Assembly (NCBI GenBank): GCA_012845835.1
Contig: JABAKD010000002.1
Location: 20,908,129-20,972,128 of the forward strand
DNA length: 64,000 nucleotides
Source: Undaria pinnatifida
Lineage: Eukaryota > Sar > Phaeophyceae > Laminariales > Alariaceae
Reading direction: 5' to 3'
The first letter of the stretch is position 1. Every line of letters begins with the position of its first letter. Under the pieces are notes generated by a model, which made no database searches, had not been told where the DNA came from, and worked only from the letters and a program-made list of their open reading frames with translations. Below, one piece after another: positions 1 through 12,200 of this stretch. The translations under genes were made by a program, and so were the position numbers.

Positions 1-480
1 AATGGAATGATTCCGATATGGAACCGAAACGAACCGACTGGAACGGATTGAGACTCTGAATGAACCCAATTGGAATGAAACCGACCAAAATCGGACGAAA
101 TCGAACGGAAACAAATGGAACCGAATGAAACCTACTGGGATTCAACGGAACCGAACATAAACGAACCGAACTGACCGGAAAGGAATGGAAAACCAAATGA
201 AACCAATCGAAGCGAAACCGAACGGAGTCGAATGGAATCGAACGGAACCGAATGAGACCGAATCGAACCGATCGGAACCAACTGAACATAACAGAAACGT
301 TGGTGCTCGAACGGAACCGAACCGAACCGAACCGAACCGAACGAAAACGAACGAAACCGCATGGAGACGTAATGAATCGAAGGGAGACGAATCAAGCCGA
401 ATGGAATGGGACCGAATGGAGTTGATTGGAACTGGGAGCACGTCGCAATCGACGGGAAGGCATGTTTTGCGGTTGGGTTC
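1..480. repeat. Degenerate GGAACCGAAT-type short tandem repeat
   Basis: The first ~480 bases are a degenerate array of 5-10 bp words such as GGAACCGAAT, ACCGAACCGA and GGAATGGAACC, purine-rich on the + strand. Open frames across it translate to low-complexity peptides (RSVPF / EPNRTE), so I read it as simple-sequence DNA and not as coding. It lies upstream of the first visible hydroxylase exon and is probably intronic. Confidence 0.8.
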
Positions 481-991
481 TGCGTAGGAGAAAAAAAGGG
501 AAATGTAAATCAAGGGAAACGTGGACAGAGAAGGAGAAAAACGAGTGCGAGAGAAGTCGACAGCGATAAACTGAGAAAGACGTAAGTACGTACAGAGGGG
601 CGGAGAGGAAAGGAGGGATGAGAGGAGACCGGCAGACACACAAACAGACGAAAACAGAGACATTCAGAATGACAAATAGATAGACAATCAGGCAGCAAGA
701 CGGGTAGGCAGGCAGCCGGCCAGCCAGATGAGCAGACCAAACGAAGAGAGACAAAGGAGAGTACTCGCCAAAGAATGGACCCTCCGCCCGCCACGGTGCT
801 GTTTTCTTCTCGCCCCTGCCACGTCCTTTTTGGTGCTTGCCAATCTTTCTCGCGTTCGCGCCCGTACCGCACCGCACCGCATCTCACCGCACCGCACCTC
901 ACCGCACCGCACGCCACCGCACGCCACCGCACACCTTCGCGCCACACCGCCGCACACCCCCGCCCGCCACCACGCATCACCACATCCTTAG
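481..991. other. Presumed hydroxylase intron, with CACCG repeat at 855-960
   Basis: No exon is recognised here. A CACCGCACCGC-type array occupies about 855-960. The stretch ends in an acceptor (TCCTTAG) at 991 that fits the next exon's phase, so it is probably the end of an intron whose upstream exon lies outside the window. Confidence 0.55.
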
Positions 992-3900
992 GAGGGAACT
1001 TCATCTGGCCAGGGGTGGAAGTGGGACACACTCAAGTCGTGGAAGGCCTCCAAACCCTGGGCACAATCGAGATGACTACGATGTCCATGCAGCCGCTTGT
1101 GTGAGTCGGTACTGCTGTAGACGCATGTGGTGCCGTATGAGGCAGGGGTGGCACTTTTGGAGGCACTTTTTTTTTTTGTCTTGACAGACTGAGGCTCCTC
1201 TTCCTAGGCCCTACTCTGTACTCGTATATCGTTGGGGAGCCGTTGTTGTTGAGCAATTTCAGTTCGTCGTGTACCTAGATAGTGGAATTTTGTTCGTCGA
1301 CTTACGCTTGAGTTGTTTCTCTGTACAGATGTGCATTATCGCACGGCAGTGGTAAAAGCAGTTTTGGGGGGCAAGTGGTTTTCTGTACGTCGGACTTCTC
1401 AAACTGGGGAAACTACCAACTTATAGTTGGAGCCCCGTTTTGTGGTATCCTTATTTTGAAAAGAAATATATGTCTAAACACGCCAGCTGTGAGTTCGATA
1501 AATTTAGAGTCTTTAGTTAGTTGTACACTTAGCCCCGTGGGATTGTCCATCGATATTAAGTCGACCAATGTTTGTCAAAGTCGGGCTGTAGGTGGGGAAT
1601 GGAGCTCCAGAAGTGAGGATCTTCGACTGAGACTAATCCCACGTCTACGATAGCATGCGTCTAACTCAGTGTTTGGGTGGTCCTCGTGTGCGGAGTCTCA
1701 AAAGAGTTAGGTCCGACCCTGTAGTATGAGCTCATCGTGTTGTTCATCCTTCCAGCCGCGGTCCCCGCCACCGGGTACGGTTTTAGCGCGCGGCTGTGTC
1801 GAGGCAAATGCGTTGGCCAATCAGTGTCTGCGACGATCAATAACACGCAGCAGTCAGCTTTCTTGTGTCGCTTGTATACCAGCACCAGTACCAGGTATGT
1901 ATGTCAGGTATCGCTTTTTTTTTGTGAGTTGGGGCTCCCTAGAGGCCGTGCAGTCAACATATATACGGCAGTCAGTTTTTTTTTTTGTCGTTTTCGTACC
2001 AGCACCAGTACCAGATATATACCAGCACCAGTACCAGAAACTTGGTATGTAACAGGTGCCACTGTTGTGTAACGGTGGATCTCCTATTGGAGGTCAGAGG
2101 AGTGTTTTGGTTTTGCCGTGGCACTTGTAAGCATTGTGTTCGAGATGCAGTGACGTAGCCGCGGCCGCCTGATGAGGTTTTTGAGCAATCGATACTTGCT
2201 GCATTTTTTCCTCCGTTCTGCTGGGCGCAGTCACGACCAGCAATCGAACGTGAACGGTGCCGTTGTCGATGGTGCTGTTGTTGTTGCTGGCGGTGGAGGT
2301 GGCGGTGGCGGTGGAGGTGGCGGTGGCGGTGGCGGTGGAAGTGGGGGTGATGATGTGTGTGAGTGTTGTGCACGCGGGAGAGGGGGGGGTGCAATATCAT
2401 GTTTGGCCGTAGTCTGCCGGACTATAAAACCTTCGTATCCCCGCAATGCCGGGATGGAGCACGTCGGTTTTTCTCTGAACTGGCAGGTGTTGCTTGCACC
2501 ACGCGCGAACTAGCGGGGGGGATGATGGGTGTGGTGGATGTGTGGATGTGGCTGTAGTGTGTGTGGGGGGTGGTGGTGGTGGTACGGGTGGTTATGTTGT
2601 GGCATGCTTTCTCTTCGCTGATCAAGTACCACTGTCGTCCTGGCTGTCACTGATGTCGCGCCCGCAGATTCGAAGCCAAGGATTTCCTCCTGAAGGAAGA
2701 GTGCCAGCACATCAGAGATAAGGCCGACCCCCATATGAAACCCTCGCCGGTGTCGCTCATGGACCACGACAAGGGAAAGCCGGACACCAACTGGAGAACG
2801 AGGTATACTTTCCCTCACTCCGTACCTGGTGCACGTTTGGACGACATTAATCAATACGGTATGCGATACGGTACGAGGCATACGGTATGGCACGGTAAAC
2901 GGGACAGTAAAGTACGGTACGGTAAGAAGCGATGAAGCGATGCAGTATACGGTACTGTATGGCGCGGTGAGGTATGAAACGGTACCGCAGGGTATAACAC
3001 GGTACGGTATGGTACTTTACCATACGAAACGGTGCGGTACTGCTGTAGTGTCGATACTGTCTCAGTCCTCCGGCCTCAGAGGTAGTGTGGCGTGCCGTGC
3101 TTTTGCCGTGTCGTGAAGCGCTGACAATGTGAGAAGCAGCCGCTTGGTTATTCTTCGCAAGGAGCAATGGCGGCGGCAATCGCGTCTTCTGGTGTGGAGC
3201 GGGACGGCGCCCCCTCCCTCTAAAAGCACAAGTCCGACCGCGCGGTAGACATTCTGAAGGAGCAGGCGTCTAACTCTTTTGGCACTGTAGTCCCGATATA
3301 TGGGAAAGCCACTTGAATTTAGACTATGATAAGTTTATCACATAGAAATGGGCTAAGCCGACGATGAGAGGAATGGGAATTGGGGGGAGGGAGACGGCGG
3401 AATGCGGAAGGCCGATAGACTGAAGGCCGTTGGACGCTAGAAGCACGCGACGAAAGCGTGAGCGGCGGAGGTGTGTCTGGGTCGGGAAGTGGCACTGCAG
3501 TCTAAGATGGTGTGGAAAGGCACCGGCGAAAAGGCTGACATGAAGGTGGTCACGAAATTCTGTCTGCGCTGCAGCAGTGGTTGTAGTAGTACTGAAGTAG
3601 TAGTTTAATGGTAGGAGAAGCAATACTTCGAAGCAGTAGTTTAATAGTAGCAGTAATTTAGTAGTACTAATAGTAGTAGTAGTAGCAGCAGCAGCAGCAG
3701 TAGTAGCAGTAGCAGTAGCAGTAGCAGTAGTAGTAGCAGTAGTAGCAGTAGCAGTAGTAGTAGTAGTAGTGTTAACAGTAACAAATGCAACCTGTGATCG
3801 TAAGCAATACCAGGTAGCAGTGTTACCGCATTTTAGTAGTAGGAGTGCATGGCGTTACAGCGAAACGTATTTCGGAATTTACGTCGTTGTACCTAGCATC

Positions 3901-6900
3901 GGATTGGTCTTGTTGCGGAGACCTTGTAGGAGAGGACTAGGCGGATTTAGTCTCCCTTTCCAACAGTCGGCCCACAATTATACCGCGCTAGTCCGTTTCT
4001 TCAATCCTTTTCTCGCATGGTTTTCTCTTCGTTTTTCGTTCTTGTTTTCGTTTTCGTTTTTGTGTTCGTTTTCGTTTTTGCGTTCGTTTTCGTTTTTGTG
4101 TTCGTTTTCGTTGTCGTTCTCGTTTTCGTTCTCGTTGTCATTCTCGTTTTGTGCTTCGTTTTTCTTCTCGTTTTCTTGTTCCACCCTCCCCCGCAAAGCA
4201 CGACGTACTTCATGCCTTCCACCAAAGACCCCATGCTTCAGGGTATCGACCAGCGTGTTGAGGAGTTCACCCGCGTCCCAAGGTCACACCAGGAGCAGGT
4301 GCAAGTCCTCAAGTACGACAAGGGACAGCGATATACGGCGCATCACGACTTCTTGTGGGTTTCCCAAAATAGTTAGTTGCATGCTTTTTGTCGGAGGGGA
4401 AACGGGGGAAGCACGGGGAAGGGGGTGTAATCACATCATGCATGGCCATAGTTCTCAGGACGATAGACCCTCGCACCCCTACAATGCCGGGACGAAGCAC
4501 GTCGGGTTTTCACCGACCAAGCAGGCATTGCTTGGGGAGGGGGGAGGGGGCGGTATATTGAGGCATGGTCTGACGAAAACGAGGGGAAGTTGAATGCCAG
4601 AGGTTTGGTGTTTCCCCTTTGTGGAAAGGCAAGGGTGGCATGGGGAGTTGGAGATGACGCTCGTCGTTCCCCTGCAAAACCCTGTGAACTTCGCGGTTGC
4701 TTGGGAAATTGACCCTGCCCCGTGCTCCGCTCTGTTAACGTTTGCGTTGAATATCAGCTCGAGCAGGACGTTCGCTGGCGAAGGGCGTTTACCCCTCGCT
4801 TGCTAAATCGTTTCTGCCACGCGCGCCGCTTCCCCCCCCCCCCACCCCCCCCTTTCTCCCTCTTTCTGTGTCTTGCATCTCGTTTGTATGTTCGGCCGTG
4901 CTTCTCGTCGTCGGGCCTTTATCCCTACTGTCACTGTTACCTACATCGACCGTGGCGCGGCGACGGCGGCGGTGACGGTGACCCTCGTGGTGGGTTCGAT
5001 GGCGGTGGTGGCGTCGGCACCTGCGGTGTGGTGCTTTCGATGGCAATCATTGTCTACTCCTCTGCTGGCGACACCACACCTGCCTCTCCGTGCTTTGTGC
5101 GCTGTCCACAGCAACCCCAAGATGTACCAGAAGTGAGCGAGCGGGGCTTGTTACTGCGTAAGGGTGTGTCCCCAACCCATCCCCGCCGCCGAGTTGTTCT
5201 CGTGTATAGAAATATCGTGTGTACGTGCGTTTGTGTTCAAGATGCGTGTATGTTTTGTGTTCGCTTTTTTTTGTTCACCGTTCGTGTGTGTTTCCAGGGT
5301 TTGTATATGTGCGGAGATTTGTACTGAAATACGTGGTACAGTGGGTACCCCGATTTAAGATCGCCCCATGACAAGCCAAAACAAGCGCTCTTAACTAGAC
5401 GTTGCTCTTATTTGTAATGGGAAATATTCAGTTTTTAATATAGACGAGACATGCCGATTTGACCACTCTTGAATCCCAAACGCTCTTATCCGGGGCGCTC
5501 TTGGATCGGGGTATCAATTGTGTTTTTTCTGTTCGCCAGCCGACCCGTGCATGTATCCGTCCGTCTATCTGTGTAATGTATCCATCCATCCATCCATCCG
5601 TCCATCCATCCATCCATCTATCCGTCCATCCATCCATACATCCATACATCTATCCATGCATATATCCAGCCATCCATCTATCCATTCATCCATCCACCCT
5701 TGATCCATCCACCGACACACCCATCTATGCATGCATGCATCCGTTCATCCACTCAACAATCCGTGCACCCATGCATCCATCCATTAACGCATCCAACCAT
5801 CCTGATGGACTGACTACTTGTGTGTCAGGGATGAGCGAACGCTGAAGAACATGGACGGCGGCCGCAAAAACCGCATGATCACCGTGTTTTGGTGAGAGTC
5901 TAAGCGCACTTGCACGGCTGTGAGCCCGAGAGCTTGTGCCAGCTTGCGGGCTTATGCGAGCTTTTGCTAGCGTGCCATCTTTCAAGCTTTCAAGCTTGCG
6001 AGCTTACGATCTTGCGGGCTTATGTTAGTTCATTGCAAGCTTGCGGGCTTGTGCGAGTTTGTGCGAACTTGCAGGTTTGCGAGTTTGTGCGAGTTTATGC
6101 GTATGTGCGAATTTCTGCCAGTTTCTGCGAGGGTGCGAGTTTTTTGCGAGTTTGTGCAAGGTGGCGAGGTTGTGCGGGGTTGTGCAAGGTGGCGAATGTA
6201 TAAGAGTTTGTGCAAGGTGGCGAATGTGTGCGAGTTTGTGCAAGGTGGCGAGCTTGCTAGCTCTTGCGGGCTCTGCGAGCTTGTGCAAGGTCCTCGACAG
6301 TTATTGAGCGTCAAATTTCCTTTCATTCATAGGACATGCGCTCTCTTCCCCAATCGAGTATGCTCGGCGGCACCACCGTTGTCCGGACGATTTTCATCGC
6401 CCCACCCTTTCGCCCTCTCCGTCGTCCTCCTGCCGCCAATGCTATTTGTACGGCGACCACCGCCCCCACCAACGTCGCCGCTTCTGTCGACCCCTCAATA
6501 GCATGTATACACTCCCCCCTCATCCCCCGCCCCGCCCCCTTCCCGCCTGCTTTTCCCATCCCGACTTCTACCCCCCACCCCTCACTTTTCTTTGCATCCG
6601 AAGGTATCTGAGCGATGTAGAGGAAGGAGGTGAAACGATTTTCCCACGGTTCGGCGGCCGCACTGGCCCCGTGGACTTCTCCGACTGCACGAAGGGGCTT
6701 AAGATCAAGCCGATCGTTGGGTAGGAAAACATAGTTATTACGGACAATATGGAAATAGATATATCCTCAGTTAGCCCGTGTACTACTGCAGTAATTAGCC
6801 TACTTTAACGCCACGTGATTTGTTCTGAAAAAAACAGGATTCTAACGGAGGTTGTTGAATGTACTTTGGCGGCTGATGTAATGTTTATTTCATAGAAAAA

Positions 6901-9299
6901 CTTTATGGGGTGGGCATACAGTAGTAGCAGGTCGAGACTTTGACTCTTGCCGCCGTAACGCTCTACAGTGGGTATACCGATTTAAGAGCACCCCGTGACA
7001 AGCCGAAACAGGGGTTCTTAATTTTGTGTTGTTCTTATCTGTTTTAGGATAGATGTGACTTTTAGTATGGCGGGGCATATCGATTTGACCGCGCTCAAGT
7101 CCCGAACGCTCTTATCTTGGTTACTCTTAAATCGGTTTCTCTTAAATCGGTTTCTCGTAAATCGGTTGCTCTTGAATCGGTTGCTTTTAGATCGGTTGCT
7201 CTTGAATCGGTTGCTCTTAAATCGGTTGCTCTTAAATCGGTTGCTCTTAAATCGGGGTACGCACTGTATCGACAGGTATTGATTCATGCTGTACGCAAAC
7301 ACTACTGGGAGGTGTTTGTTCGTGCTGCACAGTAGTAGTAGAGCAGTAGGTGCGTTTCCGATAACGGCAAGCAACGTCAGCAGCGAAAAAATAAACAACA
7401 ACCGAGCTAGCTGTTATCTCTGCTGCGACGTGCACGCGTCCTCCTACACAATGCATGCTCTGGGTACTGCCTAGCACGGGCTAGATCCCGTACTTGAGAC
7501 TTGCATACGTGCACATTATCTCTCTACAACAAGCCCCATTGTTTGTACATTTATGTGATGTCTCACTTTGTTGTTTTTGCTCCCCTGCTGTTTCTGCTGG
7601 TTCCGCTGTTTTGTTCTGGCGACTATTTCTCGCTCGTGCTTGTTTTTTCCGGGGGGGATGGGGGTCTTGCAGCAAGGTGGCGATGTTTTATTCCATGAGG
7701 CCCGATGGTCAGTTCGACGACTTCAGCCTCCACGGAGCGTGCCCGGTCATCACCGGTGAGGGCCGCGACGGTTTTGGGGTCTGCCTTGTGGGGAGCGGGG
7801 GTCAGCTTGCGCAGTTAATGGCTGGTGCTTCATGGCTTGTGCTAGCTTGCGCCTGATGAAGCGCGGGGGGGGTTGATGCCTCGCCGTCGTCCCACGACAG
7901 CGTTAACGTTTTTCCTATTTTGGAGCTAGGCCCACTTTAGTGGGGATGACTGTGACTTGTCATTTGTGTGCGATCATTCTTACGGTTCTGAAGGGTCAAG
8001 AGGAAAAACTAGTTGGGAAGGGGGCGGGAGAGGTCGATTCCAGATCACTCGTGTTCCACGTTGGCGTTTTTTCCTTTTTGAAAACTGGGTCCTCCACGTG
8101 TTTGGGGATAAACGACGTGTAGTTAGGGGTTGGGCAATTCTTGCGGTTTTGAGAGGTTCAAGATGAAAAACTGGAGTAGGGAGAGGGGGGGCAGAAGTCG
8201 ACCCCAGATCAATCGAGTTCCCGTGTCCTTCGTTCGCGCGCTATGTCTTGTTCGGCCTTCATTTTCACCTGCCTGCCCTCTCGAAAAGGTGTGTTTCCAC
8301 GCCACTTGTGGCGGTCGTCGTCGGGGCTTATCCATGCGCCACCATTTTATTTCTATGGGGACGTGAAGACCTGCTTCACTTGTTCCTTGTACGAGTATAA
8401 ATTGTGCGTGCACCCCCCCCCACCGCTTGCTTCGATTCTCCTCGTAAAGTTTTTTTGCTGCTGTAGTACGCATATAGGTACCAGGTATGTTTTTTTCTTG
8501 CTTGGGTCTTGTTGTCTTTATTTATTGTTTTTCATGTTTTTTTTCCACCGTTCCACGCTCTGGTCGTTTCTCGGCACGGCGTGTGCTCACAGGTAGAAAA
8601 TGGGCCGCCAACAAGTGGGTCTGGTCTGCGCCAGTCCGGGTGAGTACGGTAGCAGTACAGAAGTACCGTATTTAGGGCTATAATATGCATACCGGTAAGT
8701 TGATACAGCGTGTACGGGATTGTGTCGTGGCGACCGCTCTCGAGAATCGGTTGGGTTGTGCGGTGGCTCACGCGCTGTAGTCGTCTACTGGACCGGGTGG
8801 CGGCAGGGAGAAAATCGTGCGGAATGCAGGATAGTAGTGATATATGTAGTCGTAGTAGTAGTAGTAGTAGCAGCAGCAGTAGTAGTAGTAGTAGTAGTAG
8901 TAGTAGCAGCAGCAGCAGCTGCAGCAGCAGCGGCAGCAGCAGCAGCAGCAGCAGCAGCAGCGGCAGCAGCAGCAGCAGCAGCAGCAGACAAGCAGAACAG
9001 GAAGAGCAGTACAAGCAGCAGTTAAGGGAAACTGTACAAGCAGTAGTAATGGAAACAGTACAAGCAGTACCAGTAGCAGCAGTACCATGGCACGTAGTAC
9101 AAGCACTAGGAGCACAAACTCAGTCTAGCAAGTCAGTCCGAAGCATGCGTGGATGAAACACGAGCGAAACCCCTGTCTTGGCGCCTCCCTCATTGCCATT
9201 CTGCCCACGCCCGCATCCCGCCTCACCTCGCCCATTATCCACTCCAACTGCCGCCGTGTCTGCTTGTTCCCGCCTTCCATTTACCAGTTCGGTGGCTGA
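992..9299 (+). CDS. P4H: Prolyl 4-hydroxylase catalytic domain protein (5' partial)
   Basis: An Fe(II)/2-oxoglutarate dioxygenase that hydroxylates peptidyl proline, normally in the ER or Golgi lumen on secreted or cell-wall proteins. Exons: 992-1100, 2668-2802, 4199-4354, 5112-5132, 5829-5891, 6604-6720, 7673-7755, 8593-8639, 9288-9299. All have GT-AG borders and consistent phases. The joined frame gives 246 residues after a partial first codon. The catalytic set is intact: HxD (YTAHHDF, H129/D131), distal His in SLHGACPV (H220), and the 2-oxoglutarate Lys exactly 10 residues later (K230). The family hallmarks [22 protein letters not shown] and KWAANKW are present. Exon 4 is only 21 nt. The last exon encodes just Phe-Gly-Gly-stop and is the least certain. 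The N-terminal exons (signal or membrane anchor) are not visible and are probably left of the window. Introns carry two mariner-like MITEs and several microsatellites. Confidence 0.93.
2275..2350. repeat. GGT/GGC-rich microsatellite in hydroxylase intron
   Basis: A GGTGGCGGTGGA-type run within the intron between the exons ending at 1100 and starting at 2668. It creates poly-Gly and poly-Pro open frames with no coding support. Confidence 0.8.
2392..2500 (+). repeat. Dispersed ~110 bp intronic repeat, copy 1
   Basis: The core is CCGCAATGCCGGGATGGAGC followed by ACGTCGG and a T-run, then CTGGCAGG. Similar copies occur at 4431-4540 (+), 21205-21330 (+) and 49395-49500 (-), always in introns. No terminal repeats are obvious. 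Confidence 0.7.
2868..3050. repeat. GGTACGGTAT-type tandem repeat
   Basis: A degenerate array of ACGGT/TACGGTA words in the hydroxylase intron after the exon ending at 2802. It is simple-sequence DNA. Confidence 0.8.
3585..3775. repeat. TAG/CAG trinucleotide microsatellite
   Basis: A mixed (TAG)n/(CAG)n array within the hydroxylase intron 2803-4198. The rest of that intron (3051-3584) shows nothing recognisable. Confidence 0.85.
4010..4185. repeat. TTTTCGTTCTCG-type microsatellite just upstream of an exon
   Basis: A TTCGTT/TTTTCG hexamer array. It doubles as a long pyrimidine-rich tract ahead of the acceptor at 4198, so the microsatellite may serve as the splice-acceptor tract of the hydroxylase exon 4199-4354. 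Confidence 0.75.
4431..4540 (+). repeat. Dispersed ~110 bp intronic repeat, copy 2
   Basis: It shares ACCCTCGCACCCCTACAATG, then CCGGGACGAAGCACGTCGGG and a downstream CAGGCATTGCTTG with the copies at 2392, 21205 and 49395. It sits in the hydroxylase intron 4355-5111. Confidence 0.75.
5339..5520. mobile_element. Mariner-like MITE, copy 1
   Basis: Begins CAGTGGGTACCCCGATTTAA directly after a TA and ends near a degraded inverted copy (GATCGGGGTATCAATTG). The interior is about 65-70% similar by eye to the copy at 6966-7266. It has no coding capacity. It lies in the hydroxylase intron between the exons at 5112-5132 and 5829-5891. Confidence 0.7.
5575..5800. repeat. CATC tetranucleotide microsatellite
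   Basis: An imperfect (CATC)n array interrupted by CGTC and TATC, immediately upstream of the hydroxylase exon 5829-5891. The peptide frames it opens (HPSIHPS) are artefacts. Confidence 0.9.
5920..6290. repeat. GCGAGTTTGTGC-type minisatellite
   Basis: Repeats of GCGAGCTTGC, GTGCGAGTTTGTGC and GTGCAAGGTGGCGA units of about 10-30 bp fill most of the intron 5892-6603. Confidence 0.8.
6966..7266. mobile_element. Mariner-like MITE, copy 2, with internal 15-bp expansion
   Basis: Bounded by TA at 6964-6965 and 7267-7268, matching a Tc1/mariner TA target duplication. The left end reads CAGTGGGTATACCGATTTAA. The right end, inverted, reads CAGTGCGTACCCCGATTTAA, so the terminal inverted repeat is about 24 bp. 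From ~7128 to 7257 the right terminal word TTGCTCTTAAATCGG is repeated about eight or nine times. There is no ORF, so it is non-autonomous. Confidence 0.8.
7970..8280. repeat. Two-copy direct repeat of ~160 bp
   Basis: ATTCTTACGGTTCTGAAGGG at ~7975 is echoed by ATTCTTGCGGTTTTGAGAGG at ~8138, each followed by CAAGAGGAAAAACT / CAAGATGAAAAACT and a GTCGA-CCAGATCA motif. It is a local tandem duplication in the hydroxylase intron 7756-8592. Confidence 0.75.
8845..8995. repeat. TAG to CAG/AGC compound microsatellite
   Basis: A (TAG)n array grading into (CAG)n, in the last hydroxylase intron 8640-9287. It opens long Ser/Ala/Leu frames in several phases, none of which is a gene. Confidence 0.9.
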
Positions 9300-12200
9300 A
9301 CCTTCACCAAACGGGGCTTCTTTTAGCTTACGGTAAGAAGGGCATCTATCCCGAAAGGCGGCATCGACGACAACTGGCAGTCAAGAGCGATCGAATGACC
9401 AGCATGGCAGCTGCTATGATAAATGTTTTTATATTAATATATCCAAGCTTCTTGCTGCTGTGCAAAAAACAAGCGGTGGCCTTTTTTTAGTGCGGCAGTG
9501 CTATGCGCCGCAAGCAATGACCTTTTTTTTGTGCGGCAATGCTATACGCCGTATCGCAGCCGAGCATAGAGCGAGATAGACGTCGAAGGCGTGTCTAGGA
9601 GGGGGTGGCCAGGACAGAGGGTGGCGAAAGTGGGGCGGGGGAGGAAGAAGGGGGGGTTGTTTTTGAGGCGGTACTTTAAACGAAGAAAGGGTGGGATGAG
9701 GCGCGGGGTGAGGTGAGGTTGGATGAGACGGGGTGGGGTCGGGTGCGTGAGTACCGGTAGCTTTCGTGCGTGGTCGTTTTAAAATGTTCGAATCGTGGCG
9801 ACGCTGCTATAGTGATGTTGTAGTGGCATGGTGCTGGTGCTGTTGCTGGTGCGGTTTTTTGCCCCCGTGACCCCGATTATAGCAGCGCTGGTGGCCCTGT
9901 ACTTTTTTCAACCCGCCTGGTTCGGAGCCCATCGGAGAACGTTATCCGCAATGGCGGGGAGAGGGGACGTGAGCACGCTGCCTGGGGCGGGGGCGGCGTT
10001 GTTTTGCGTAAGGATCCCAGTCGGTAGCATAGAGCGCTTGTTTTAAGTTCGTTTTACTTGCCTTGTTTGGTCTTGATGCTAGAGTATAGTGGGAGGGGAG
10101 CCTTTTCACTTCATGCCTTACAGCTGTAGCGCTGTTGCTTACCAGGTACTCGGCAGTAGCGGCTGTGTATCTCCACGTAGCCTGCCAGGCCGTGTCGGGT
10201 GATGGGAACTGCGCGCGGCGTCGCAAAGCAATCATCGGTGGACGTCTTCAGTCGCTGCTCATCGTGCTGCGGTAGAGCGCCACGTAGCCAGGAGTATTGT
10301 TCTTGTTTTTCTGCGTGCTGCTCAACTATTTTATCTGTTGTCGACATCTTTTGACACTACTTCGGTGAAATAGTAATGGTGTCGGCGTTGGGTGCCGGTA
10401 CACCGTGGTGGAAATACCTGTAACGGTGGTATGGAATAGGTTCCACTACTAAACGCGTGCTGCGGTAGAGGTAGTACTTTCTGGCTGAAATGTTTTCAGA
10501 ATGACGGGGCTCCTTAACCCGAAATCGTCGGAAAATTCGCCCCCTTAATTTTTGCATAATTCTCGTTGTGTATCTAAATCATGGGATTTTTCATCCGGTA
10601 TGATAGCAGTTTTAGTTTTCTCCTAATGGGTTTTTGGGGAGAGGTCCTAAGCTCCCAAATCGAGGGGTAGTATTAGAAAAAAGTGGTGCACCTCTATCGT
10701 AGTACGAGTCTATACTGTTATCAGGTTGCAGGATACCAGACTGATTCTACGATAGCCCCCCCCCCAAAACCAGCGATTTTCTTTAACGAACGTTTCATGG
10801 CTGATCGACACGAGGAAGGGTTCTGTTGAAAGAACAAGCCTCCATAAATGTTCTTGTTTGCAAAGGGCTATCGAACGATGACGTCGGGGTGGGAAGGGGC
10901 ACCGTATTTCAGGCGGTACGGCCGGGAGCTGGTTTTAAAACCGGCGATTTCGTTAAAAAAAAGTTGGGGGGAATATCTTAGAACGACTCAGCACGTACCT
11001 TTTTTTGTGGTAGACCCGGTGTTTGCTTTCCATGCTAGAAAGTATAGAAAGTATGTCATGCTTGTCGTGGGAGCTCCGTCTGTCTGTTTTTTTTTGTGTG
11101 AGTGCTGTGTGCGTGCGTGTTCGTGTGTTGATTCGTGTTTTTGTTTTCGATGCGACGCTGGTGCGTCTGTTTCTCTGGCACTCCACTCCGCCTCTTAATT
11201 ATGTTGATATATATACAAGTTCTTGTGCTCTGCTTCCCAATTTGTTGCTCGTACATACGGGTACAGCTTTCTACCCCTCCCTCCCCACCATCACCGAAAC
11301 CGTCACCACCACCGCCGTTTAGCTAGGGAGGCTGAACTGATCCGTGCGTTGGTGGCGCGGCTGCTACTGCTTAGTGAGTGGGGTGCCCGCCCCTGCGCTG
11401 TTTTTGCCTTTTCGCCCTTTTTTTTCAAGTTTCCCCTGCCGCTGCTGCTGAGCTCTTGCTGCGCCGTTTCAATAGAACTGCATCTACAGTTCGGAGACAA
11501 CGTATATAGCTTGAATTTAGCTGGGCTCATTTTTGCCGCTGTATAGGGTTTAGCTTCCTATCAGATAGAGATAAAACTCGGAAAAAACGATATTGAGGGG
11601 GGAGAGAAAGTAAGCAAAGCAAAGCAAGATTGAAAATGAGAGAGAACGTGAGCGAAAATACACCCGTAACGCCACAGCCTCAAGCGATGGAGTGCCTAAC
11701 GTAAGCTATGCTACTTTAAAATAGCATAGCGGTGGCATCGCAGGTCAGTACCGGTTGGAGAAGGTACTGCGAGGCGGGCAGAGCCTTTTACCAAGCACAT
11801 GTACCACTCGTACTTTGCTCAACGTATGTACGTGCATAGTGTATAGCATTCCCCTTAACACATGGTGCAGGAGGACAACAAGGAGGAGGGGGAATAATAG
11901 CTGACGTTGTTTAAGAGTATTTTATAAAATAGCCGGCGACCTCTGCGAGATCGCACACGGGCGAAATGTGCGTGTGTGCGGACTGGCGCCGGCAATCAAT
12001 GCCGTCGCCCCTACACCCTCCTTCTCTCGCTGAGTGTCTCGTGGTTTGGGGCAATCATTAAATCCCTTCGCAACCCCATTCTCAGCCTGCATGTGTCTCG
12101 TGTTTTGGGGCGAGAAAACGGGCCGATTTACATGCTTGGGCGCTTGTTTTGAAGGACTTGTTCTTCCTCGCGGAATGGAGCGGGGCTAAGGGAGTTGGGT

